Assembly: GCF_001940785.1 (NCBI RefSeq)
Contig: NZ_MSLS01000003.1
Span: 225,133 to 289,132, forward strand
Direction: 5' to 3'
DNA: 64,000 nucleotides
DNA from: Bacillus sp. MRMR6
Lineage (GTDB): Bacteria > Bacillota > Bacilli > Bacillales > Cytobacillaceae
Shown here: positions 8,210 to 16,968 of the stretch, in pieces
How positions within the stretch are numbered: the stretch's first letter is position 1
Layout of the letters: every line of letters starts with the position of its first letter
Translations under genes and position numbers: made by a program
Notes under the pieces: model-generated
What the model was told of the DNA's origin: nothing
What the model saw: the letters and a program-made list of their open reading frames with translations, nothing else
Database searches by the model: none

Positions 8210-9122
8210 GATGACACCACACCGTCCCTTCGCGGAGTAACCTTTTTTTCGGCATTTCATCCGAGCAGGAGGAGACAGCAAGTTCACAGCGCGGGGCAAA
8301 GGGACATCCTTTTGGCATTTCACTTGGCAGCGGCTGAGAACCTTTTATTGGCAAAAAATCATTTTGTGGAAGAGCCCGCCATAACGCTTTTGTATAGGGA
8401 TGTCTTAACTTTTCACCATCGCCAGTAAAGTCATGGACAGATGCTAATTCAATCGTTGTTCCTGCATATAGAACGGCTATTTTATCGGCGAACTGAAGAG
8501 CAAAGTCAATATCATGCGTAATCACCATGACCGCACTGCCATTGTCCGCTAATTCCCTAAAGGATCTGCCCGCTTCTTTAATAACCTCAGAATCAAGCCC
8601 CGGAGTAGGTTCGTCAGCAATGATTACTTTTGCACCGCTTACGACCGCAGTTGACACAAGAACCCGACGTGCCATTCCTCCTGATAGCTGAAATGGTAAG
8701 AGTTTTTCAACAATTGACGATAATTTGTATTTTTCAAAAACCTGCTTCTGGAGGGACACTGATTCCTTCTTATTATGAATAGACCGAACCTGGGCCCCTA
8801 CCTTCATCAAAGGGTTTAGAAACTGGACCGATTGTGGAACAAGTGCAATTTCCTTACCTCTTATTGCTACTTTTTTCACATCTGTTAGTTCTTCATCGTT
8901 ATAGAAAATGTTGCCCGTCATCCTTGCATTTGAAGGAAGTATACCGAGAATGGCATGTGCTAATAAACTCTTCCCAGACCCGCTGGCACCAACTACAGCA
9001 ACTATTTCACCTGCATCGATGCTTAGATTCAACTGATTAATCACCTGAATCTCTTCCTGTTTTAAACCTTTTATATATTTTGTAAAAGCGATATTTAAAT
9101 TATTCACTGATAAAAGTGGCAT
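8199..9122 (-). CDS. nikD: ABC importer ATP-binding subunit (NikD/OppD type)
   Basis: A 307-residue cytoplasmic ATPase. Walker A GASGSGKSL is near residue 45, the signature LSGGMARR near 150, Walker B VIIADEPTPG near 173, and the switch histidine in ITHDID. The C-terminal part carries the oligopeptide-transporter cysteine cluster CPFAPRC...CSD, typical of the OppD/DppD/NikD group and possibly binding an Fe-S cluster or zinc. The ATG at 9122 is preferred over a GTG at 9134 because GTGAGGTG lies 8 bases before it. It pairs with the following NikE-type ATPase. Confidence 0.83.
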   Translation of the reverse strand: MPLLSVNNLNIAFTKYIKGLKQEEIQVINQLNLSIDAGEIVAVVGASGSGKSLLAHAILGILPSNARMTGNIFYNDEELTDVKKVAIRGKEIALVPQSVQFLNPLMKVGAQVRSIHNKKESVSLQKQVFEKYKLSSIVEKLLPFQLSGGMARRVLVSTAVVSGAKVIIADEPTPGLDSEVIKEAGRSFRELADNGSAVMVITHDIDFALQFADKIAVLYAGTTIELASVHDFTGDGEKLRHPYTKALWRALPQNDFLPIKGSQPLPSEMPKGCPFAPRCELAVSSCSDEMPKKRLLREGTVWCHHAT

Positions 9123-9156
9123 ATACCAGAGCACCTCACAGATTTAAGCTATGGTC

Positions 9157-9987
9157 CTATTCATGAGCATGGCGAGGGTCTGCCATTGCCCGAAGCCTTT
9201 CGCCTACTGATTCAAACAGACGAACTATGATTAGCAGGCATAGGCCTGGGAAGAAGGCGAGCCACCACATTCCAGTTGAAAGATATTTCATTGACTCCGA
9301 GAGGATAATTCCAATCGCCGGCTGATGTGGCGACAACCCCAGCCCTAAAAAGGTTACTGCCGCTTCATGCAAAATCGCATGGGGAAATAATAAAAACAGA
9401 CCGACAAAAAACTGCGGAGCCAGATGAGGCAAGATATGTTTTATCGCAATAAACCAGCGTGATTTTCCTAACCTTTGTGAGACATGAACAAACTCAGAGT
9501 TCCGAATCTGCAAGACCTCGGCCCGGATGACCCGCGTGAGGCTTGGCCAATGTGTAAGCGCCAGTCCAACCATCACCCCTTTTAACCCACCGCCCATGAC
9601 AAAAGCAATTAAGATTAAAGTAACCAAATGGGGGACACTTAAAAACAAATCAATAAGCCACGAAATGATACTGTCAACCGCTTTTCCCATTGTTGCCGCC
9701 ATAATCCCTAAACCAAGGGCAATCACCACGCTTGCTAAGGCTGCTGTAAGGCCTACTTTTAGGCTAATGATCAGCCCCTTTAACGTGCGGGTGAACATAT
9801 CACGACCAAGCCAATCTGTCCCAAATGGGTGGTTAAATGAAGGGGGAAGATTGCGAATATCTAGGTTAGTGGCCATTCGTTCATTACTAAGAAATAAACC
9901 CAATAAGATAACACCGGCTAAAAACAAAGTTCTGAAAACAAGTCCCAACACAGTTTTTTGCCGTTTGTTAAAAACCATACTGTTCAC
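9157..9987 (-). CDS. nikC: ABC importer permease (NikC/DppC type)
   Basis: A 276-residue inner-membrane permease with a first membrane segment at about 12-34 and a block of further hydrophobic helices. The family-typical FGTDWLGRDMFTR lies near residue 54 and the ATPase-contact loop EAAVTFLGLGLSPHQP near 205. Its start overlaps the stop of the preceding permease gene by 4 bp (ATGA), so the two are translationally coupled. A second ATG three codons in (MVFNKR) is an alternative start. Confidence 0.85.
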   Translation of the reverse strand: MNSMVFNKRQKTVLGLVFRTLFLAGVILLGLFLSNERMATNLDIRNLPPSFNHPFGTDWLGRDMFTRTLKGLIISLKVGLTAALASVVIALGLGIMAATMGKAVDSIISWLIDLFLSVPHLVTLILIAFVMGGGLKGVMVGLALTHWPSLTRVIRAEVLQIRNSEFVHVSQRLGKSRWFIAIKHILPHLAPQFFVGLFLLFPHAILHEAAVTFLGLGLSPHQPAIGIILSESMKYLSTGMWWLAFFPGLCLLIIVRLFESVGERLRAMADPRHAHE

Positions 9988-10970
9988 AGCGATTTTCCCT
10001 CCCTTAACCTTGGATCAACGAGGTAGGAGATCACATCAGCCATTATATTTCCGAAAAATACAAAAACAGCGCTAAAGAGTACCATTCCTAAGAGAAGTGG
10101 CACATCGCCGCGCAGCCCTGCGTCAATCGTTGCCTTGCCTAAACCAGGGTAGGAAAATACCTGCTCGGCTAAAACAGCCCCGCCAAACAGCTCACTAAAG
10201 GAAGCAAATTGCAGCATGACGGCTGGAAGGGCGATATTTCGGATGCCGTGCCGCCAAAGCAGCGGAAAACTCTTTTCCCCTCTAGCCGTGGCAAACAGCA
10301 CATAATCACTTGAAAGAACTTCAATTAGTTTCTGTCTCGTATGTAAAGCCACATTTGCTACACCGACCATACTGAGCGTTAATGCAGGTAACAGTACATG
10401 CTTCAATCTATCTGCAAGTGTCACCTCTTCAGCAAGCATCCCGGCTGGCACTCCCATCCCTACTGGAAACCATTCTAGCCAAACAGCAAAAACCATTAGC
10501 AGCAAGAGGCCCATCCAGAATGTCGGTGTCGATGCAAGTGTATAACAATACCACTTGATCAATCTATCTGCCAATTTACCCTTTTTCATGGCGGCTAAAA
10601 TACCCATAGAAAAACCGATTAACCCGGAGAAAGTCCAGGCAATCATCATCAAAGCCATACTGCTAATAAATTTTTCACTAATGATTTCTATAACAGGACG
10701 GCGATAAATCATCGATGTACCTAAATCACCTTGAAAAACTGACGTTGCCCAGTGGATATATTGCTCAGCAGGAGGCCGGTCTAATCCCCAATACTCAGCA
10801 ATCTTCTCCTGCTGCAGAGGACCTACTCTCATCATATCGGCACCAATATAAGCTTGAATGGGATCAATAGGGGAAAAGCTTACGAGTGAAAAGGTAATGA
10901 TGCTAATGGCCAGCAACAATGTAACGAGCCTGGCAGTTTTTTTACATATATGTTTTACAACCTGTAGCAT
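9984..10970 (-). CDS. nikB: ABC importer permease (NikB/DppB type)
   Basis: A 328-residue membrane permease. The N-terminal anchor (about 13-35) is followed by the DppB-type GLDRPPAEQYIHW segment near residue 60, then several membrane helices. The coupling loop with ATARGEKS is near 225 and a conserved FSYPGLGKATIDA is near 270. It heterodimerises with the downstream NikC-type permease to form the pore. It follows the binding-protein gene by 21 bp. Confidence 0.85.
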   Translation of the reverse strand: MLQVVKHICKKTARLVTLLLAISIITFSLVSFSPIDPIQAYIGADMMRVGPLQQEKIAEYWGLDRPPAEQYIHWATSVFQGDLGTSMIYRRPVIEIISEKFISSMALMMIAWTFSGLIGFSMGILAAMKKGKLADRLIKWYCYTLASTPTFWMGLLLLMVFAVWLEWFPVGMGVPAGMLAEEVTLADRLKHVLLPALTLSMVGVANVALHTRQKLIEVLSSDYVLFATARGEKSFPLLWRHGIRNIALPAVMLQFASFSELFGGAVLAEQVFSYPGLGKATIDAGLRGDVPLLLGMVLFSAVFVFFGNIMADVISYLVDPRLREGKSL

Positions 10971-10991
10971 GGTACGTTTTCCCCGTTCATT

Positions 10992-12587
10992 TTAGTTCTC
11001 ATCCCATTTCCAATTGATCAGATTGTCTGTAATTGGCCAGCCATGGCCATGCGGCTGTATACCCTGTTCACCAATATCCAATTTCTCTGCAACCAAATAA
11101 AGATGATCAATATTTACAAGCCATGCCCAAGGCGAGTCACCCAGAGCACTTAATCCAGTTACTCCATCCCATTGGGCTTTTTTCCAATAATCAATCGCTT
11201 CCTGCTCTGTTTTTGCATGTAATGCCAAATCAAGATATTCATTGACGACGCTGTTCGAGTAGAAGCCTGAATTGTAATACTCAATACCAGCCATTTTCCC
11301 ATGATAAAGGTTATAGATTTCAATAGGATCGTGACTTCCCCAACCCATCATGACTGCATTTGAATGCATTAATTTCTCAATTTCATCCCAGCTTTTGCCC
11401 TCAACGGTTATATTGATTCCGAGAGGCTTCAACATATCAGCAACGGTTATGGCGAGCGACTGCCTCGTCACATCATTTGCCGGATAAAGCAGGGGAAATT
11501 CTGCTGTCAACCTGCCTTTTTCAAGAATCCCATCTTTATTCTCGTCTCGCCAGCCGGCAAGTGCTAAGATCTTTTTAGCCGCCTCCATATCACCGTCTTC
11601 AAAAGTCGTCTCTTCATTCCACCAAGGCAGGCCATCTGCAGCCGAATATCCAGGAGTACCATACCCCTCTAAGATTCCATCTACTAGGGATTGACGATTA
11701 ATCGCCACATTAATAGCTTTACGAATCGCGATGTCGGCGGTAACGTCATTTCCAATCGGAAGACCTACCTCTGTTTTCTCACCAGACTCTTTATATGGAA
11801 ACATAATGCCGCGATTGTCTACACTCTGAATGTCTTCAAGGCGCATCCTATTGACTTCTTTTTTGCTAAAAGCTGACGGAATAGCCGCAACGTCGACTTC
11901 ACCCGCTTTTGCGGCTGCAAAGGCTGCATCCTCATTTAAAAACAGAAAGGTGACTCGCTTGAAATATGGCTTTTTATCGTAATAATAAGGGTTGGCTTCT
12001 ACAATTACCTGCTGACCTTTATCCCACTGAACGAGCATATATGGACCAGACCCAATTGGATTTTCGGCATATCTATCACCATATGCATGCTTAGGGACAA
12101 TCCCCAATGTAATAAGGAAGTGAATAAAGGTTGAATTTGCTTGTTTCAAGTGGAATTTAACAGTTGTCTCATCCGCAGCCTCAATCTGTTCGAGAACGGT
12201 TAAGTCTAGTATCGATCCACTCTCTTTAGCCGTATCAAAGGTAAATTGAACATCCTCTGCGGTCAACTTTGTCCCGTCCGAAAATGTTACATCATCCCGG
12301 ATGTTCACTGTCCATATCAAACCATCATCACTAATATCATAATCACTTGCCAAGTCATAGGTAATCTCTAGTTTGTTATCACGCTTTAACAAGGTACTCT
12401 GAAATAGTGGTGATCCATACTGGCCCCACCCAAGTGTAGGGTCAAAGCCCGTCTCCGGCTCCGAGCCAATTGCTAGAATAAGCTCATCCTTTTTCTTTTC
12501 CTTGCTTGCATTATGATCTGCTCCACTTGCACATCCTGATAAAATCAGCAAAAGGGCAAAAAATAAACTATATGTTTTATTCAACAA
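10992..12587 (-). CDS. nikA: Solute-binding lipoprotein of a nickel/opine-type ABC importer
   Basis: A 531-residue family 5 extracellular solute-binding protein. A lipoprotein signal with lipobox LSGC places the lipidated cysteine at residue 19. Mature-protein motifs include GFDPTLGWGQYG near residue 48 and the family signature DVTFSDGTKLTAEDVQFTF near 110. The GFDPT...WG stretch resembles nickel- and opine-metallophore-binding members rather than plain peptide binders. No metallophore synthesis genes lie nearby, so the metal or chelate cannot be decided; a peptide substrate is possible. First gene of a five-gene minus-strand operon (binding protein, two permeases, two ATPases). Confidence 0.8.
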   Translation of the reverse strand: MLNKTYSLFFALLLILSGCASGADHNASKEKKKDELILAIGSEPETGFDPTLGWGQYGSPLFQSTLLKRDNKLEITYDLASDYDISDDGLIWTVNIRDDVTFSDGTKLTAEDVQFTFDTAKESGSILDLTVLEQIEAADETTVKFHLKQANSTFIHFLITLGIVPKHAYGDRYAENPIGSGPYMLVQWDKGQQVIVEANPYYYDKKPYFKRVTFLFLNEDAAFAAAKAGEVDVAAIPSAFSKKEVNRMRLEDIQSVDNRGIMFPYKESGEKTEVGLPIGNDVTADIAIRKAINVAINRQSLVDGILEGYGTPGYSAADGLPWWNEETTFEDGDMEAAKKILALAGWRDENKDGILEKGRLTAEFPLLYPANDVTRQSLAITVADMLKPLGINITVEGKSWDEIEKLMHSNAVMMGWGSHDPIEIYNLYHGKMAGIEYYNSGFYSNSVVNEYLDLALHAKTEQEAIDYWKKAQWDGVTGLSALGDSPWAWLVNIDHLYLVAEKLDIGEQGIQPHGHGWPITDNLINWKWDEN

Positions 12588-12684
12588 GGGTCACTCCCGA
12601 AATTCCATGATTTCAAACACTAAAATTATATCATAGAACATCAAGAGAGTTTTCAAACAAGCACACTTTCGGCAATGAATAATC

Positions 12685-12933
12685 TTATCTGCCACTTTTA
12701 GTAGGTCTATCTGCCATTTTTCCAGTTCTATCTGCCAAAATTCACTTTCTATCTGCCAACTCTTCCTTTTCACCCAATAGAGCTCGAAAAAGCAAGACTT
12801 CAGCCTGGCTCAGGTCACTGAATTTACTTTTTTTGTAAATTTCGAGGTCGTTCTTTGCTTATAAAGAGGGCAACCTCACTTTCATCAGCCTTTTTAGTAG
12901 GTCTATCTGCCAAAATCCACTTTCTATCTGCCA
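12685..12933. repeat. 21 bp minisatellite in two patches (TCTATCTGCCA units)
   Basis: The core TCTATCTGCCA recurs exactly every 21 bp at 12706, 12727 and 12748, with a diverged first copy at 12685. The same block reappears 175-196 bp away, with cores at 12902 and 12923 and nearly identical flanks (TTTTTAGTAGG before, CTCTTCCTTTTCACC after). The minus strand would read WQI-type heptads through the first patch, but there is no ribosome binding site or sensible gene. I treat 12588-13040 as non-coding repeat sequence. Confidence 0.85.
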
Positions 12934-13040
12934 ACTCTTCCTTTTCACCGTCCAGCGATCTCATATTCTCACTATCAAAAATTTCTCTCGTTCTTTTATT
13001 GAACGAATCTTCCTTCAATTTCTCTTTTATTGCGTCATTA

Positions 13041-13066
13041 AAAAAGAACCCCCGAGAGGTTCCTAT
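13041..13066 (-). terminator. Terminator of the 13063-13509 gene
   Basis: On the minus strand GAACC pairs with GGTTC around a short CT-rich loop with extra G-C pairing inside, followed by six T residues. It begins at the stop codon. Confidence 0.65.
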
Positions 13067-13509
13067 TGTTGTGTCCGCTGCTTTCCTTCTTCTGTTACGG
13101 CAAAGCCCCGTGTCATTTTCTTGATCTTTTCCGGCTTCCGAAACCGTAATGCAGACCAATCTTCATCAATGGCAATCTGCCGCACTGGTTCATAATTTTC
13201 CTCTACTAACATTCCCGTTACTGTGTCGCGGCTGCAATCAGAGCCCTTATAGGCTTTAGAGGACTTCTTCGGATAACAGAGCCAAAATAAACCATCCTCC
13301 TTCACATTAACTGCCACACTTTTTGCCAGTGTCTGCAGCTCCTCATTACTTGCCCCAAAAATCTGAACAAATTCATATTCGTCAAGAACAGCTTCTTTAT
13401 GTACTTCACCTTCAAAAGTAGTCATCACTTCTTCGTAAGACTTAGGTGGATTCATAATTAAAACGGGTTGACCTTGATCTTTAAACTGGAGTTTTTTTAT
13501 TACTGACAT
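13063..13509 (-). CDS. Uncharacterised conserved soluble protein
   Basis: A 148-residue cytosolic protein without signal peptide or membrane helix. It contains WLCYPKKSSK near residue 80 and RQIAIDEDWSALRFRKPE near 118, which I recall from a widespread uncharacterised bacterial family, but I cannot name a function. GAAAGGATG precedes the ATG at a suitable distance. Monocistronic: a terminator follows at once and the upstream region holds only a MITE-like repeat. Confidence 0.75.
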   Translation of the reverse strand: MSVIKKLQFKDQGQPVLIMNPPKSYEEVMTTFEGEVHKEAVLDEYEFVQIFGASNEELQTLAKSVAVNVKEDGLFWLCYPKKSSKAYKGSDCSRDTVTGMLVEENYEPVRQIAIDEDWSALRFRKPEKIKKMTRGFAVTEEGKQRTQQ

Positions 13510-13624
13510 TTGAATTCATCCTTTCAAACCTAGAGCATAATCTTCCATTTTCCCCTATTTTACCATCACTAAACAAAACGTTCATATTAAAACTTCATTA
13601 AATCTAAGGCTGCGTTAAACTAGG

Positions 13625-13756
13625 CTGTTGATTTACGCTGCAGGCGCTATGCTCTCCGCGGGCTCGCCCGTGAGCCTATTACAGCTTCGCACCTGCAGGG
13701 TCTCACTCAGCTCGTACATCCCGCTGGAGTCAAGCGCCTGCAGCGAAAATCAACAG
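13625..13756. repeat. MITE-like element with 24 bp terminal inverted repeats (copy 1)
   Basis: The left end CTGTTGATTTACGCTGCAGG at 13625 continues to 13648 and is mirrored with about one mismatch at 13733-13756. The interior is GC-rich compared with the flanks and contains CTCCGCGGGC and CTGCAGGGTCTC. The element at 43190-43314 has the same design and related interior words. There is no reading frame inside. The 13510-13870 gap holds nothing else that I can identify. Confidence 0.8.
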
Positions 13757-13870
13757 GTTCTAAAATAAACAGTATCCATTAACACAGCTAAATCTAAAAT
13801 AATCCTCGTCAAGATTTGTCGTCTTGTTTAAAATCATCATAAACATATTTTTCATATAGGAGAATCTTAA

Positions 13871-14698
13871 ATGGCTAATTTAAATTATGGAAAGTACAGA
13901 ATTCCACCCAAACTAATTAGGATTATCTCGCTTCAAAATCAACTTGAGCAACAGGGCGTGTTACCGCACGGCGACCTTTTAGGTTTTTATTTTGAACTAG
14001 CTGACCTTGATTCAAGATACCTAAATACACCTCTTGACCTTATTTCGTTTGCCCGCCCTGGGGTGGATGGCATTCATTATGGGTTTCTTACTGATTTCGG
14101 GGGAGTGGGGGACTTAGAGGATGCTTATATTGTAAGGGTATCTCCGATGGACTTTGATGAACCGGTTAAAATTGTCGCGAGGAACCTGCAGGATTTTCTA
14201 AGAATCTTATGTTTTACACCCAATGCCCTTGATATTCTAGATATCACAACAAGTGAAGCTCAATTTAAACAGGACTCTGATCTATTCTCAACCAAGAACG
14301 ACGACGAGAATCAAAAGCGTGTTCGTGAAATTCTACAAAATGAATTTAGTCTAGAGCCCATTGAAAATCTCTATCATTACCTACAACAAGTCAAACTAGA
14401 AAGACTCAACGAGACGCTGCTGGCTACCGAAGATGGCATTGGGGTGGCAGTAAGGTCAATCGCACACGAAGCATTTTTAGGTGAAGTCCGTTACCCGTTA
14501 AAGCCGCAAAAAGATCTTAACACCGCTGATGTTCGCCGATTTTTCGACCGAGCTTCATATCCAATAAAGCTGGCCTTCCTGCGTGATGTGCAATCGAAAG
14601 GATTAATTTTCGACCAACCTGAACTGAAGAACGCTCTAAAACAGCAGCTTCTGTTAATGAAGCTGGCAGACGAGGCTGTGAGAATTGATTTTCCTTAA
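13871..14698 (+). CDS. Uncharacterised protein, possibly SMI1/KNR4-like
   Basis: A 275-residue soluble protein with no signal peptide or membrane helix. The segment from about 50 to 115 (DGIHYGFLTDFGG, then DAYIVRVSPMDF and VARNLQDFLRIL) loosely resembles the SMI1/KNR4 superfamily of immunity and housekeeping proteins, but the match is by eye and weak. The C-terminal half is helical and charged. TAGGAGA lies 8 bases before the ATG. It converges on the parR-like gene and shares a terminator with it. Confidence 0.7.
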   Translation: MANLNYGKYRIPPKLIRIISLQNQLEQQGVLPHGDLLGFYFELADLDSRYLNTPLDLISFARPGVDGIHYGFLTDFGGVGDLEDAYIVRVSPMDFDEPVKIVARNLQDFLRILCFTPNALDILDITTSEAQFKQDSDLFSTKNDDENQKRVREILQNEFSLEPIENLYHYLQQVKLERLNETLLATEDGIGVAVRSIAHEAFLGEVRYPLKPQKDLNTADVRRFFDRASYPIKLAFLRDVQSKGLIFDQPELKNALKQQLLLMKLADEAVRIDFP

Positions 14699-14710
14699 AA
14701 AAAAACAAGC

Positions 14711-14740
14711 AGAGCCCTGTCTTCCACATGACAGGGCTCT
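14711..14740. terminator. Bidirectional terminator
   Basis: An 11 bp perfect stem (AGAGCCCTGTC / GACAGGGCTCT) around an 8-base loop lies between two convergent genes. The minus-strand side continues into a run of T residues, so it mainly ends the parM-parR transcript. Confidence 0.9.
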
Positions 14741-14744
14741 TCAC

Positions 14745-15353
14745 TTACTTATTCATATTCGCAAGAAACCCGCCAAGCAGGTCATCTGCATCAGGCTCTT
14801 CATCCTTCATTTCTTCATTCAGGTTTGATGCCTTGTCCCTTGCCAGTTCCCAATCAAACGAATCCAAATCATCTTCAAAGCTGTTCGAATCAGCAGCTGA
14901 AGCAACTTCTGCAACCATATCCTGTACCCGTGACTCTTCAAAGGACGGAACAAATGCTTCCTCGGGAAATACTTCTTCCTGCAAATACAAGGCCTCATCA
15001 AGGTCAAGTCGGTTGCTATTTAGATGAGCAAGCAGTGAGGTCGCCCGTACGGGATCGGCAATTAATTGATACAGAATGGTACCTAACAGCGCCTCAGAAT
15101 GCTCATGCTTCAGCCAGGCCTTTTGAGCTTTTGTTAATGTTTTCGGGAGAGGAATCGTGATGGACTCCCGTTCTTTTGCATGTGTTTGGCTGACTCCCTG
15201 GATGACAAACTCAGCTATTTTACTGGAAAAATTTCTGCGTTCTGTTTCCTTCAGCTTTTGCAAATGTTTAACAATATGGTCGGGTGTATCAGAGGGGACC
15301 CGAAAGGAGATGGCTTGCCCCCGCTCGATACTGCTAGTGGGAGTTTTTTTCAT
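14745..15353 (-). CDS. parR: ParR-like ribbon-helix-helix DNA-binding partner of ParM
   Basis: A 202-residue protein. The N-terminal part (about 10-55: ISFRVPSDTPDHIVKHL, then RRNFSSKIAEFVIQGV) has the strand-helix-helix pattern of ribbon-helix-helix DNA binders. The C-terminal half is strongly acidic and ends in DADDLLGGFLANMNK, a plausible hydrophobic tail for contacting a filament. It lies 12 bp after the ParM-like gene, the normal parM-parR order, with an iteron array upstream of parM. In ParMRC systems ParR binds parC, caps ParM filaments and represses the promoter. The family is too divergent to confirm by eye, so the call rests on fold pattern plus context. Confidence 0.7.
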   Translation of the reverse strand: MKKTPTSSIERGQAISFRVPSDTPDHIVKHLQKLKETERRNFSSKIAEFVIQGVSQTHAKERESITIPLPKTLTKAQKAWLKHEHSEALLGTILYQLIADPVRATSLLAHLNSNRLDLDEALYLQEEVFPEEAFVPSFEESRVQDMVAEVASAADSNSFEDDLDSFDWELARDKASNLNEEMKDEEPDADDLLGGFLANMNK

Positions 15354-15365
15354 ACGCTCACCCTA

Positions 15366-16547
15366 TTAGTTAGTGACAGGTTTCTTCTGTTGATCTGGCT
15401 TTTGCTTTTCTGCTTTTCTAGAATAATCTTTGATGAGCTTATAGTAAGCATTTGCCATCATCCAAATGCTTTCTTTTTCATCCTCAAAAAAGTCAATATT
15501 AAAGCCGTCCAGGCTGTTATTTAGCGCCTTAAGATAATCCTTTAAAACCGTTGCTCCGCCGCCGACAAAATAGCAGATTTCTGTTTGTGAGTTCTTTGCC
15601 CAAACATTGCGCAATAAGCGGTACTGCTTTTTAGCTAGCTCAAGCAGAATTCGGTCAGTAATATCATGAACGCTTGTCCGGCTTCCCTTTACCATGATAT
15701 GATTGCGGTCATTTTTCTTTGTAATAATTTCAACAACATCACGGCGGCTATCGAGTTCAACACCATGCTTTTTTCGGATTTCCTCGCGAATCATTTCCAG
15801 CGATTCTGACACACCCAGGTTAAAGCCTTGTGCCTTATCATCATCAACATTGCGATTCTTAATGACTGCGATATCAGTAGATAATCCGCCAATGTCTTGA
15901 ATAAGAATACGCCGATCAATTAAATCCTTATTGATGATTTTGAGATCGTTATCCATTACAAGGTTGATATACGCTGCAAATCCCTCTGGATAGACCTTAA
16001 CCTCTTCAAACTTCAAGTTCACTTTTATTCCTTGATATTTTGGCGTGATCAAAAATTCGACCTGATGGACAGAGCCTACTAATTTGGAACGATAGCCTGC
16101 ATCTTTGCCTTCCTTAACCTCACGTAGGGGAAGACCTGTTCCAAGTGTATAGTTGGCATCAATTACATTTTTCGTTCTTGGAAAGATTTTTGCATTTTCT
16201 TCTCTGACTGCATCCAATGCTAAAGTTGTAAACAGCATAATGAGAGTTTGATCTTCCTCAGACTTGCTGCTGCCTGGATCTAATTCAGTTGCATTGTTTG
16301 CTTTTGTTGCTAGATTGCCCACTCGATAAATAGAGTTGTTTTCTTTTAAAGCAGGGGAGTGGACTTTAATATGAATTCCATCAAGCGGATTCTTACTATC
16401 CAATTCCTCAATGCCAATCACAGGGCGATCTTCCGTATCTCTTGCTACTATATTTGGAATGTTAAGTTCATAATCTACTTCTCCAAATATCGCCTTAATG
16501 GAATCATTTCCAACATCAACAGCTGCAATTCTAGTATTAGTCATCAT
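15366..16547 (-). CDS. parM: ParM/Alp-like actin-type segregation ATPase
   Basis: A 393-residue actin-fold protein that would polymerise with ATP to push DNA copies apart. Visible actin motifs: phosphate-1 loop AAVDVGNDSIKAIFGE at about 7-22, phosphate-2 loop IQDIGGLSTDIAVI near residue 215, and adenosine motif CYFVGGGATVLKDYL near 335. The C-terminus is lysine-rich and disordered. A TTG at 16550 and ATGs at 16547 and 16544 are in frame; 16547 is chosen because AAAGG lies 7 bases upstream. It is followed by the ParR-like gene and preceded by candidate parC. Neighbouring genes look chromosomal, so this may be a chromosomal or integrated-plasmid copy. Confidence 0.85.
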   Translation of the reverse strand: MMTNTRIAAVDVGNDSIKAIFGEVDYELNIPNIVARDTEDRPVIGIEELDSKNPLDGIHIKVHSPALKENNSIYRVGNLATKANNATELDPGSSKSEEDQTLIMLFTTLALDAVREENAKIFPRTKNVIDANYTLGTGLPLREVKEGKDAGYRSKLVGSVHQVEFLITPKYQGIKVNLKFEEVKVYPEGFAAYINLVMDNDLKIINKDLIDRRILIQDIGGLSTDIAVIKNRNVDDDKAQGFNLGVSESLEMIREEIRKKHGVELDSRRDVVEIITKKNDRNHIMVKGSRTSVHDITDRILLELAKKQYRLLRNVWAKNSQTEICYFVGGGATVLKDYLKALNNSLDGFNIDFFEDEKESIWMMANAYYKLIKDYSRKAEKQKPDQQKKPVTN

Positions 16548-16680
16548 CAATCATCCTTTCATTCTCTTCTATTATTAGATAGTAAATTATGAGGTTATGT
16601 AACTAGTTCTCTACTATAAGGGTATAGAAGATTCCTAGATTCTTCAATGCAAAACTGGAAAAGAAATGAAATCGTAAAGT

Positions 16681-16837
16681 TGTAAACAACTTGTAATTGT
16701 TGTAAACATTTCTGTATACAACTCCAACAACCTTGTTTACACGCACCACAGCGGGATGCATACAGGTTTGTAAACATGTATACGCATTTGTAAACACTAA
16801 GAATACAAATTGTTTACATGTATACATTTTTGCAAAC
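16681..16837. promoter_or_regulatory. parC: Iteron array, candidate parC centromere and parM promoter region
   Basis: TGTAAAC occurs at 16681, 16701, 16769 and 16789; its complement GTTTACA at 16735 and 16812; and a variant TGCAAAC at 16831. Two pairs are spaced exactly 20 bp. Related TGTATAC/GTATACA words lie at 16714, 16777 and 16819, giving composite TGTAAACATGTATAC boxes in both orientations. The array lies just upstream of the ParM-like gene, where parC of type II partition systems is found. The rest of the 16548-16968 gap is AT-rich promoter sequence. Confidence 0.75.
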
Positions 16838-16968
16838 AACAAAAATGATTAAGGTAATATTCCATTCATGTCCATTTATATGTGGACTTGCTTCACATAA
16901 CATTAACACTACATACCTTTATAATAAGGAACTCTATCCCTTTGAAGCTTATTAAAGGAGCGATCTAA

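Noticed and set aside
12591-13159. Small WQI-repeat and Lys/Glu-rich frames on the minus strand
   Set aside because: They are products of the 21 bp minisatellite and of the antisense of the 13063-13509 gene; no start signals.
13871-14698. Toxin-immunity assignment for the SMI1/KNR4-like protein
   Set aside because: The resemblance is weak and no toxin gene lies adjacent.
16595-16842. Minus-strand Cys/Tyr-rich small frames upstream of parM
   Set aside because: They read through the iteron array, have no ribosome binding site, and the translation merely reflects the repeats.
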